This document shows positions 1 to 5,778 of a stretch of DNA of 6,135 bases, one piece after another (positions within the stretch are counted from its first letter, which is position 1; each line of letters starts with the position of its first letter). Made by a program: the position numbers and the translations under genes. Origin of the DNA: Gammaproteobacteria bacterium (GTDB taxonomy: Bacteria > Pseudomonadota > Gammaproteobacteria > Pseudomonadales > DSM-25080); NCBI GenBank assembly GCA_013372965.1, contig JABXIR010000051.1, positions 1 through 6,135 on the forward strand, in the 5' to 3' direction. The notes below the pieces were generated by a model that made no database searches, was not told the origin of the DNA, and was given only the letters and a program-made list of their open reading frames with translations.

Positions 1-1119
1 CGTGCGCCGAACCTTCGTGAATTGTTCTTGAAAGACCAGACCGGTTTCAACACGGTATTCGATCCGTGTGGTATTCCAGACGATGCATTGGTTCGTGATC
101 CGAATGATCCAACAGCTCCTGTCGGTTACGATCCATCGAAAGACACACGTTCACCAGAAGTTTTGGCGAACTGTTTGGCCAATGGTGTTGACCCAACGGA
201 CCCAGCGGTACTGGATACCAATGGCTTCAACAGCTACTCAGTTGAAATCGCGACTGGTGGTCGTTTGGATCTTGAAGAAGAGACGTCAACTTCATACACC
301 TACGGTATGGTATTCGACCAGCCATGGTGGAACGAGTTCGACATGAGCTTCGGTGTGAGCTACTACGAAATCGAAGTGGAGAACGCCATTGTTGAACCGA
401 GCGCGCAGTTCCTCGTCAACGATTGCTACAACTCTGAAATCGGTTCGCCAAGTATCTTCTGTGGTGATCTACAGCGTGGCAGCGATAACCGCATCGAGTT
501 GGTTACAGCGGGCTTCATCAACCGTGACCTTGAGCTGACGCGCGGTATCGATTTCGATTACCGTTACTCGCACGATTTAACCGTTGCGGATATGCCAATC
601 AGTCTTGGGATCCAAGTACGTGCGAACCGTTTGCTTGAGTCGAAGCTTGAGTTCCAAGATGACGACGGCAACATTGACTCTGAATCGTATCAGGGTGAGT
701 TTGGTTATGCAGAGTGGACCGGTAACACTCAGTTGTCACTCCAGTACGAAGACTGGTCATTTGCTTGGGGCACGCGTTTCATTGGTGCAGTAGAGCAAGA
801 TCCAGACGGTATCGACCCATACTCTGACATTTACGACACGAACGGCACAGGATTCTACTCTGACTCTTGTATTGGTGTGGCGAATGGCGGAACGGATTGT
901 CGTGACGTTGGCTTTGCCGAAGATTACTTAATCCACAGTTTCTCACTCTCTTACCGTCCTGAGGCATGGGGTGTGACGCTTGGGTTACGTAATGCGTTCA
1001 ATAAAGCGCCACCACGTGTTGACTCTAACGAGGTCCTAGCGGTTAACAACACACCAATCGGTGCTGGTTACGATCTACAGGGTCGTACCGTATTCCTTTC
1101 ATTAGACGCTTCGTTCTAA
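1..1119 (+). CDS. TonB-dependent outer-membrane receptor, C-terminal part (5' truncated by window edge)
   Basis: The reading frame is open from base 1, so this is the last 372 residues of a longer protein; the plug domain and signal peptide lie upstream. It starts with RAPNLRELF, a typical barrel motif of TonB-dependent receptors. Near the end come GLRNAFNKAPP, the usual 'N-F-K-PP' strand, and a last strand ending VFLSLDASF, with the terminal Phe expected for BAM-assembled barrels. Alternating aromatic and polar strands fill the middle. A Asp/Pro-rich stretch (about residues 21-65) is probably an extracellular loop. Six cysteines sit in three pairs (23/58, 142/154, 290/300). The family imports large or scarce substrates across the outer membrane using TonB-ExbBD energy. 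The substrate cannot be read from this part; the peptidase downstream hints at peptides, which is inference. A TTG at base 22 is not a real start, because homology continues upstream of it. The family call is firm. Confidence 0.93.
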   Translation, partial: RAPNLRELFLKDQTGFNTVFDPCGIPDDALVRDPNDPTAPVGYDPSKDTRSPEVLANCLANGVDPTDPAVLDTNGFNSYSVEIATGGRLDLEEETSTSYTYGMVFDQPWWNEFDMSFGVSYYEIEVENAIVEPSAQFLVNDCYNSEIGSPSIFCGDLQRGSDNRIELVTAGFINRDLELTRGIDFDYRYSHDLTVADMPISLGIQVRANRLLESKLEFQDDDGNIDSESYQGEFGYAEWTGNTQLSLQYEDWSFAWGTRFIGAVEQDPDGIDPYSDIYDTNGTGFYSDSCIGVANGGTDCRDVGFAEDYLIHSFSLSYRPEAWGVTLGLRNAFNKAPPRVDSNEVLAVNNTPIGAGYDLQGRTVFLSLDASF

Positions 1120-1133
1120 TATAGGATCCGAGA

Positions 1134-1179
1134 AGCCCTCCGGCACCTGGTGTTCGGGGGGCTTTTTTTTTGTTTTTTT
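1134..1179 (+). terminator. Intrinsic terminator, or attenuator, after the receptor gene
   Basis: The arm AGCCCTCCG (1134-1142) pairs with CGGGGGGCT (1155-1163) over 9 bp, with one G-U pair. A 12-base loop contains a further CAC/GTG pairing. A T-rich tract (1163-1179) follows, broken by a single G at 1172. It lies 14 bases after the receptor stop. Its T-tract ends only 10 bases before the peptidase ATG, so any transcript of the next gene that starts upstream must read through it. Confidence 0.9.
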
Positions 1180-1180
1180 G

Positions 1181-1185
1181 GGGGA
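1181..1185 (+). promoter_or_regulatory. Ribosome binding site of the S9 peptidase (decides the start)
   Basis: GGGGA lies 4 bases before the ATG at 1190 and directly follows the terminator T-tract. It is G-rich and close to the start, so it is a less than ideal Shine-Dalgarno. It is still the only candidate, and it supports ATG 1190 over the TTG at 1178, which lies inside the T-tract. Confidence 0.55.
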
Positions 1186-1189
1186 ACAA

Positions 1190-3142
1190 ATGAAACGTTT
1201 CTTAGGTGTGGTTTTTACGATGTTCGCGGCTGTCGCGGCTGCGCAACCCGCGGAAGTTTATCCGCCCGAGTATTGGGCTCTTCGATCAACGACAAGCAAT
1301 GTTCAGTTATCACCAGATGGCTCTCACATTTCACTGATGCGCATTCCAAATCGTGGCGCTGATCCAGTGTTGGAAATTTATAAGACGGATGCGCTCGATG
1401 AAGAACCGTATCGCGTGTCTGCAAGTCCGATGGAACTCACCAGTTATAACTGGGTATCGAACGACAACGTGGTGCTTCAATTGCGTCAGGTTGTGCGCGA
1501 TGACATCGAAGGTTTTAACCGTGGGGTATATGAGAATAAAGTCGCATTACTGGATGTAGCTGAACAAGAGATTCGCGAACTGCGAGAAGCTGGTGCTTCC
1601 ATCGTGGGCGTTCTTCCTGCTAATCCTGACTCGATTCTACTGGCGTTTTACCCTAAAGATGCTTCAAATCGCTCGGAGGCGGCGGGGCAGTTCGGCAACT
1701 ACCGTGCTCGGTCCTTTTACGAATACAATTTAAAAACGAACTCGAAGCGTTTGATCCTAAGAGGCAATAGCGCGATGGGTGGGTTTCGATTTACATCCGA
1801 AGGCAAGCCGTGGATGTCTCGTGCGTTCGAGTCAGGTAGCGGCGAAACGATTTGGTACTCACGTCAAGATGACGAATGGGTTGAGGTCTATCGCCAGTCT
1901 CAGGATGATTTTGAACGATTCTCAGTGACGATGTTCGATGCCGCAAATCCAGATATTTGGTTTGTGTTGGCTAACAACGGCCACGACAAAGTAGGACTCT
2001 GGGAGTTCAACGTACAAACGAAAACCTTTGGTGAGTTGATCTACCGCCGCAATGATGTCGATGTCTGGGGTATTCGCATGCACTCGAACAATTGGGGCGA
2101 GCCGGATACCGTTGCGGGTATTTCATGGTTTAAAGATAATTTCCATTTCGCTTACTTTGATGGTGAAGAGGAGGCGTTAAATCAGCAGTTGGCCTCGGTG
2201 ATTCCTAACTCTGGATACACTCGCATTGTGTCGCGCAGCGCCGACGGGATGACCCTCGTCGTGAGCAACACCTCAGATCGCGATCCTGGCAGTTACTACC
2301 TCGTTCGTAATGGGCGATTGTCTCGGGTTGGTGTGGCAATGCCACTCTTAGTTGGTGAAAATCTCGCGGATGTGACGCGTATCGAGTACCAAGCTCGAGA
2401 CGGGCGCACGATCCCGGCTTTCGTGACAACGCCACAGGGTGAGGGCCCATTCCCTTTGATCGTGATGCCACACGGCGGCCCCTTTGTTGGCGAGACGGTA
2501 TTGTTTGATAAGTGGGCACAAATGCTGGCTAATAGCGGCTACATGGTGCTTCAACCTCAGTATCGCGGGTCGATGAATTACGGTCTCGATCACTACATGA
2601 CGGCATTTGTTGACGGCGGTCAGGGCGGTTATCAAATGCAAGACGACAAAGATGATGGCGCGTTGCATTTGGTTGAGCAAGGCTTGGTCGACCCTGATCG
2701 TATGGCGATGTTTGGTTGGTCCTACGGAGGCTATGCGGCACTCGTGGCAGCATCGCGTGAGGAGCAAATCTATCAGTGCGCAGTTGCTGGCGCAGCGGTG
2801 GCAGATAATATTCTGCAGCTTAACTACTACGTGAGTCGCCTCGAGGGTGCGCAATTAGTAGAGCAGCGTAACTTCTGGCGCGACAGTATTTCACCGATCG
2901 ACGAGGTCGATAATGTGAACATCCCTCTGTTGGTGATTCACGGTAGTGTTGACCAGCGCGTGCCATTAGAGCATGCAGAGCGTTATCTCGAAGCGCTTGA
3001 TCAGGCGGGCAAGTCCTATCAATATCTTGAGCTTGATGGCGCAGATCATTTCTCAAATACACTCACCTACGATCATCAGTTGGAGTTTTTCAGCACAATG
3101 CTCGATTTCTTGGCGAGTGATTGCGGTCCTGGTGGATTGTAA
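1190..3142 (+). CDS. Secreted S9 family (prolyl oligopeptidase-type) serine peptidase
   Basis: The protein is 650 residues from ATG 1190. Residues 1-18 or so (MKRFLGVVFTMFAAVAAA) form a Sec signal peptide with likely cleavage after AAA, so it should be periplasmic or surface-associated. Residues about 25-390 look like the beta-propeller that gates S9 active sites, with repeats such as LSPDGSHISL and SADGMTLVVS. Residues about 395-645 form the alpha/beta-hydrolase domain: PHGGPF (about 427-432, oxyanion region), GWSYGGYAA with nucleophile Ser511, GSVDQRVP with Asp588, and DGADHF with His620. The triad is complete. The family cleaves short peptides (dipeptidyl or acylaminoacyl peptidases); exact specificity is not readable. 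It follows a TonB receptor and may process the peptides the receptor imports (inference). There is hardly room for a promoter of its own after the upstream terminator. Length is normal for S9C-like enzymes. Confidence 0.93.
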   Translation: MKRFLGVVFTMFAAVAAAQPAEVYPPEYWALRSTTSNVQLSPDGSHISLMRIPNRGADPVLEIYKTDALDEEPYRVSASPMELTSYNWVSNDNVVLQLRQVVRDDIEGFNRGVYENKVALLDVAEQEIRELREAGASIVGVLPANPDSILLAFYPKDASNRSEAAGQFGNYRARSFYEYNLKTNSKRLILRGNSAMGGFRFTSEGKPWMSRAFESGSGETIWYSRQDDEWVEVYRQSQDDFERFSVTMFDAANPDIWFVLANNGHDKVGLWEFNVQTKTFGELIYRRNDVDVWGIRMHSNNWGEPDTVAGISWFKDNFHFAYFDGEEEALNQQLASVIPNSGYTRIVSRSADGMTLVVSNTSDRDPGSYYLVRNGRLSRVGVAMPLLVGENLADVTRIEYQARDGRTIPAFVTTPQGEGPFPLIVMPHGGPFVGETVLFDKWAQMLANSGYMVLQPQYRGSMNYGLDHYMTAFVDGGQGGYQMQDDKDDGALHLVEQGLVDPDRMAMFGWSYGGYAALVAASREEQIYQCAVAGAAVADNILQLNYYVSRLEGAQLVEQRNFWRDSISPIDEVDNVNIPLLVIHGSVDQRVPLEHAERYLEALDQAGKSYQYLELDGADHFSNTLTYDHQLEFFSTMLDFLASDCGPGGL

Positions 3143-3163
3143 TTCTTCAGCAGCTTTAAATTT

Positions 3164-3191
3164 AAACCGCGGTTTACCCGCGGTTTTTTTT
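3164..3191 (+). terminator. Intrinsic terminator after the S9 peptidase
   Basis: AAACCGCGG (3164-3172) pairs perfectly with CCGCGGTTT (3178-3186) around a 5-base loop, and 8 T run from 3184 to 3191. It lies 21 bases after the peptidase stop and separates it from msrA. The upstream A-tract could also give some termination on the opposite strand. Confidence 0.92.
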
Positions 3192-3275
3192 CGCTTAAAG
3201 TTTGCGCCAGACTCATCGAGTTACTGGCGTTGTTCGTAACAGCCATCACTTATCAATTCTTAGCAGGTAAACATC

Positions 3276-3899
3276 ATGAGATCTACAGAAATGGTATCCC
3301 AGGCTGACGCATTGCCAGGCCGTTTGGAGTCATTGAACATCGATTCAACGCACGCAATTTTTGCCAACGATTTTACGGCGGAGGTCGCTTCTGACCAGCG
3401 CGAAGTCCTTCTCGGTCTCGGCTGCTTTTGGGGCGCGGAGCGCGTATTCTGGCAGGTTCCAGGTGTCGTCACGACGGCCGTGGGATACGCCGCGGGTTAC
3501 ACCAAAAACCCCACCTATGAAGAGGTGTGTACTTCGAATACCGGTCATTCTGAGGTTGTTCGTGTGGTTTACAACCCTTCCGAGGTCACTCTCGAAGCGT
3601 TACTTAAGACCTTTTTTGAAAAACACGACCCGACTCAGTTCATGCGCCAAGGAAACGATATAGGCACCCAATATCGTTCGGGTATTTATGTTTCGAGCGA
3701 TGCGGATTTTGATGTGGCGAATAAAGTGTTAGCGACCTACAACGAGCAACTGGTCGCCGCGGGAATGGCTAAGGCAACAACTGAAATTCTGAAAGACGTC
3801 GATTTTTATTACGCGGAAACGTATCATCAGCAGTATCTGCACAAGAACCCTCAGGGGTATTGTGGCATTGGTGGTACGGGCGTGAGTTGCCCAATATAA
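3276..3899 (+). CDS. msrA: Peptide methionine sulfoxide reductase A
   Basis: The protein is 207 residues, nearly the length of E. coli MsrA (212). It reduces methionine-S-sulfoxide in proteins or free, using thioredoxin, in the cytoplasm; no signal peptide is seen. The catalytic motif GCFWGAE holds Cys50. The conserved GYAAGYTKNPTYEEVC, TGHSEVVRVVY, RQGNDIGTQYRS and HQQYLHKNPQGYCGIGG blocks follow in the usual order. Cys196 and Cys205 match the two recycling cysteines near the C-terminus, so this is the three-cysteine type. The second is one residue later than in E. coli (GVSC instead of GVC). The N-terminal extension with LPGR also matches the enterobacterial form. The start ATG has AGGTAA 5-10 bases upstream. 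A promoter should lie in 3192-3275, but the best hexamers (TTGTTC at 3230, TATCAA at 3251) are 15 bases apart and unconvincing. The next gene is translationally linked. Confidence 0.97.
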   Translation: MRSTEMVSQADALPGRLESLNIDSTHAIFANDFTAEVASDQREVLLGLGCFWGAERVFWQVPGVVTTAVGYAAGYTKNPTYEEVCTSNTGHSEVVRVVYNPSEVTLEALLKTFFEKHDPTQFMRQGNDIGTQYRSGIYVSSDADFDVANKVLATYNEQLVAAGMAKATTEILKDVDFYYAETYHQQYLHKNPQGYCGIGGTGVSCPI

Positions 3900-3904
3900 G
3901 GAAG
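3898..3904 (+). promoter_or_regulatory. Ribosome binding site of the acyltransferase, overlapping the msrA stop
   Basis: AAGGAAG overlaps the last two bases of the msrA TAA and lies 4 bases before the ATG at 3909 (6 from the AAGGA core). Ribosomes finishing msrA therefore sit on the next gene's initiation site, which suggests one transcript and coupled translation. Confidence 0.75.
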
Positions 3905-3908
3905 ATCA

Positions 3909-4784
3909 ATGGGCGTTTTCGTCGTTAAGTGTTTATCAAGAATCCCTCTGTGGCTTAGTTACCGTACACTCGGCCCACTGCTGTACGTGCTGATTTTTTA
4001 CGTGTTTCGATATCGTGTGAAGGTGGCTTCCGACAACATCGCGCGCGCCTTTCCCGAGCAAACCGAAAAGCAGCATAAGCAGCTGTTAAAGCAGTACTAC
4101 CATTACCTCGCTGAGATGTTCTGCGAGGTTTTGCATTCGCCTCGGCTGTCGGTCGATGAGCTTAAAAAGCGTATGCACTTTAAGAACCCTGAGGTGGTTA
4201 ACGATCTACACGCTCAAGGCAAGCCGGTTATTTTGGTCGCTTTGCATCAGTGTAATTGGGAATGGCTGCTCAACTCGGGGTGCGTTTCACTCGACCCACA
4301 GGTCGAGGTCATTTATAAGCCGCTACACAACAAAGCGTTTGATGAGTATTTCAAGAAGTCGCGATCTAAGTTCAATCCGATCTTGATTCCACATAAGCGA
4401 GCCATTGCGGATTTTGCGCACCGTCGAGATGCGTTCTTTTTGGCTCTTCTGGCCGATCAGGCACCGCTTAAGAAGCGTCAAAAGGCGTGGACAACAATGT
4501 TTGATCGAGACACCGCGTTTCCGTTGGGTGTCGATTTCTTTGCGAAAAAGAGCGATGCGGTGGTGGTGTTTGCGAACCCGGTTCGTGTGGCGCGCGGTCA
4601 TTATGAAGTAGAAATCGAAGTGATCGCTGAGCCGCCTTACGACGACTCGTTTTATATTATCGAACAATATGCGAAACGGGGCGAGGCGGCGATTCGCAAT
4701 CAGCCAGAAACGTGGCTTTGGAGTAATCGCCGGTGGAGTTATCGTAAAGCCGATGATCCTACGCTCGGTGATGTTAGTCAGTAA
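3909..4784 (+). CDS. Lipid A biosynthesis acyltransferase-like protein (LpxL/HtrB, LPLAT family)
   Basis: The protein is 291 residues, slightly shorter than the approximately 306 of E. coli LpxL. Members move an acyl chain, usually from acyl-ACP, to a lipid acceptor at the inner face of the inner membrane; LpxL and LpxM add the secondary acyl chains of lipid A. One hydrophobic anchor helix lies at about 15-34. NIARAFPE (43-50) is the usual early block. The catalytic HX4E motif is HQCNWE, His113 to Glu118. LLADQAP (180-186), the FPLGVDFFAKKSDAVVVF block and the C-terminal NQPETWLWSNRRW (264-276) complete the family pattern. No key residue is missing. Which acyl acceptor and chain it uses cannot be decided: it may be a main LpxL, a paralogue, or an acyltransferase for another lipid. 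It sits 9 bases after msrA and ends 7 bases from the stop of the convergent J-protein gene. Confidence 0.88.
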   Translation: MGVFVVKCLSRIPLWLSYRTLGPLLYVLIFYVFRYRVKVASDNIARAFPEQTEKQHKQLLKQYYHYLAEMFCEVLHSPRLSVDELKKRMHFKNPEVVNDLHAQGKPVILVALHQCNWEWLLNSGCVSLDPQVEVIYKPLHNKAFDEYFKKSRSKFNPILIPHKRAIADFAHRRDAFFLALLADQAPLKKRQKAWTTMFDRDTAFPLGVDFFAKKSDAVVVFANPVRVARGHYEVEIEVIAEPPYDDSFYIIEQYAKRGEAAIRNQPETWLWSNRRWSYRKADDPTLGDVSQ

Positions 4785-4794
4785 CCACTGACTA
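4775..4794. repeat. Perfect hairpin spanning the stop codons of two convergent genes
   Basis: TAGTCAGT (4775-4782) and ACTGACTA (4787-4794) form a perfect 8-bp inverted repeat around the loop AACC. The acyltransferase TAA (4782-4784) and the J-protein TAG (4794-4792, - strand) both fall inside it. No T-tract follows on either strand, so it is not a classical intrinsic terminator. It may still stabilise 3' ends or help end transcription in both directions. Confidence 0.6.
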
Positions 4795-5250
4795 GTCGTC
4801 GATCAGACAGTCTCGCGCCGCGTTGATTTCACCCGCAAGATAATCGTTGCCGCCTTTGTCGGGATGGCATCGCGCAATGAGATTTCGATGCGCCTCAATG
4901 ACTTGTTCTTTGGTGTACCCATGGTCGAGGCCGAGAATCTTTAACGCTCGCTCCCGTGTCATTTGTTGAGACTGGTGAGTGTCTTGGTTCTGACTATTTG
5001 ATGTCTCAATCGGGCGTGGGCGAGAAAAGCGGTTATACAACTGCCAGGCGATCGGAATGATCGGCGAACCAAGCGCGGCGAGAGGATGGAAGCGTCCGGT
5101 TGCCGCAGCGATGATCAGTACGATGGCCAACACCCAAAGGGCGCGCGTGGTTAACCAGCGGGTTTTAAGTTCGTCGGGTTGCTGTCGGTAACCGTGCCTT
5201 AGAAAATACGCAGTGATTATCAAAATTATTAAGATTAAAATGACGGGCAT
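4792..5250 (-). CDS. Membrane-anchored J-domain protein (Pam18/Tim14-like layout)
   Basis: The protein is 152 residues. A very hydrophobic N-terminal helix (2-17) is followed by a second (about 36-52) and a weaker hydrophobic stretch (57-71). A polar Gln/Asn/Ser-rich linker (82-97) leads to a C-terminal J-domain (about 98-152). The J-domain carries the HPD motif at 129-131 in CHPDKGGND, then YLAGEINAARDCLIDD, and stops right after helix III. J-domains stimulate the ATPase of DnaK-type Hsp70, so this protein probably recruits DnaK to the membrane. The HPDKGG...INAARD pattern and TM-then-J order resemble mitochondrial Pam18/Tim14 and its bacterial relatives. It lacks the Gly/Phe and zinc regions of DnaJ itself. 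The start ATG has only a weak GAG 9 bases upstream. It begins opposite the start region of the divergent small membrane gene. Family call is firm; client and site of action are unknown. Confidence 0.88.
   Translation of the reverse strand: MPVILILIILIITAYFLRHGYRQQPDELKTRWLTTRALWVLAIVLIIAAATGRFHPLAALGSPIIPIAWQLYNRFSRPRPIETSNSQNQDTHQSQQMTRERALKILGLDHGYTKEQVIEAHRNLIARCHPDKGGNDYLAGEINAARDCLIDD
5213..5241 (+). promoter_or_regulatory. Possible sigma-70 promoter for the three-gene + strand unit
   Basis: TAAAAT (5236-5241) resembles a -10 box. GTGATT (5213-5218), 17 bases upstream, is a weak -35. The region is AT-rich and lies inside the 5' end of the divergent J-protein gene, which is where a promoter must be because the two genes start 26 bases apart. 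The -35 is poor, so this is only a candidate. Confidence 0.25.
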
Positions 5251-5266
5251 GTTACATGTCTCGAAT

Positions 5267-5270
5267 GGGA
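5267..5270 (+). promoter_or_regulatory. Ribosome binding site choosing the start of the small membrane protein
   Basis: GGGA ends 6 bases before ATG 5277. The earlier in-frame ATGs at 5256 and 5265 have no purine-rich element at proper distance, and the one at 5256 is preceded by coding sequence of the opposite gene. This favours 5277 as the start. Confidence 0.5.
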
Positions 5271-5276
5271 TTATTT

Positions 5277-5447
5277 ATGAACTTACTTATCATACTCGGA
5301 TGTTTGCTCATCGGGTTAATTGTTTTAGTTAAGTTAACCGAAAATGCGAAGCAACCAAACCCTGAAGTACTCAAAAAGATGAGCAAATGGATTTTGCCGC
5401 TCGTCGCGCTAAGCTTAATTCTCGCTCTCATTAGAACTTGGATGTAA
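5277..5447 (+). CDS. Small two-helix membrane protein of unknown function
   Basis: From ATG 5277 the protein is 56 residues; in-frame ATGs at 5265 and 5256 would give 60 or 63. Residues 1-19 (MNLLIILGCLLIGLIVLVK) form one membrane helix. A short polar loop with LTENAKQPNPEVLKKMSK follows, and a second helix (about 38-53, WILPLVALSLILALI) ends in RTWM. A Lys-rich loop between two helices fits a hairpin with the loop in the cytoplasm. I do not recognise the family, and no function can be read. It is the first gene of a unit with the XRE regulator, whose GTG start lies 2 bases after this stop. It is divergent from the J-protein gene, and both encode inner-membrane proteins, so a shared membrane role is possible but unproven. 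Confidence 0.7.
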   Translation: MNLLIILGCLLIGLIVLVKLTENAKQPNPEVLKKMSKWILPLVALSLILALIRTWM

Positions 5448-5449
5448 GT

Positions 5450-5776
5450 GTGATAAAACCTCAAATAATCTACGAAAACGACGAGCCGAAGTACGCTGTA
5501 ATTGCCTGGGACGAGTATCTTAGGCTTACAGGTCAGCCAATCGCGACGGCTGAGGTGGAGTCTGCACCCGTGCAACGGACCTTGTCGACATTAGCCGAGC
5601 TGCGACGAAACTCGGGTTTGAGTTGCAGTGAAGTCGCCCGAGAGGCGGGTATCAGCCCAAGTTATTACGAAATGATCGAGGCAGGGCAGCGCACGGTATC
5701 GGATGCGAACAAGCGTGCCTTAGCACGCGCTTTCAAGGTCGATGAGTCGGATATTGCCTTTCCGGAGGTCAGTTAA
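5450..5776 (+). CDS. XRE-family DNA-binding protein with Phd/YefM-like N-terminus
   Basis: From GTG 5450 the protein is 108 residues. This start is preferred over the TTG at 5438 because GGA (5440-5442) lies 7 bases upstream and homologous proteins of this type tend to begin just before the PQII segment. Residues 1-27 (IKPQIIYENDEPKYAVIAWDEYLRL) resemble the strand-turn-strand-helix start of Phd/YefM antitoxins (pattern: ii..nGkp.avi..deY..L). After a linker, residues 45-102 form a helix-turn-helix of the HTH_3/Cro-C1 type: LAELRRNSGLSCSEVAREAG, then SPSYYEMIEAGQR as recognition helix region, then the usual ALARAFKVDESDI. It probably binds operator DNA, perhaps its own promoter. It is packed 2 bases from both neighbours. 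It could be an antitoxin-like regulator or a plain autoregulator; no toxin of known type is seen beside it. Confidence 0.85.
   Translation: MIKPQIIYENDEPKYAVIAWDEYLRLTGQPIATAEVESAPVQRTLSTLAELRRNSGLSCSEVAREAGISPSYYEMIEAGQRTVSDANKRALARAFKVDESDIAFPEVS
5764..5769 (+). promoter_or_regulatory. Ribosome binding site of the P-loop gene
   Basis: GGAGGT, a near-perfect Shine-Dalgarno, lies inside the last codons of the XRE gene and 9 bases before ATG 5779. It supports this start and strong translation coupled to the XRE gene. Confidence 0.8.
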
Positions 5777-5778
5777 GT

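Noticed and set aside
1178..1192. TTG at 1178 as the peptidase start, adding four residues
   Set aside because: It lies in the terminator T-tract and has no SD; ATG 1190 begins a clean signal peptide with GGGGA upstream.
2348..2854. 168-codon open frame on the - strand inside the peptidase gene
   Set aside because: It is antisense to the conserved catalytic domain and its translation shows no recognisable domain; it is a frame shadow.
3220..3240. Inverted repeat GTTAC...GTAAC upstream of msrA as an operator
   Set aside because: The arms are only 5 bp with 11 bases between them, which is expected by chance; no regulator of matching type is nearby.
3230..3256. Sigma-70 promoter for msrA (TTGTTC and TATCAA)
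   Set aside because: The 15-base spacing and weak match to consensus make it no better than chance, although some promoter must lie in 3192-3275.
5252..5257. Start-stop mini-ORF (ATG TAA on the - strand) just before the J-protein start
   Set aside because: It results from the ACATGT palindrome and has no SD of its own; a regulatory role cannot be supported.
5438..5452. TTG at 5438 as the XRE protein start
   Set aside because: GTG 5450 has GGA at good spacing and directly begins the conserved-looking segment; the extra four residues are read from the end of the previous gene.
5252..5575. 107-codon open frame on the - strand upstream of the J-protein gene
   Set aside because: It is antisense to the small membrane gene and the XRE gene, both better supported, and has no recognisable domain.
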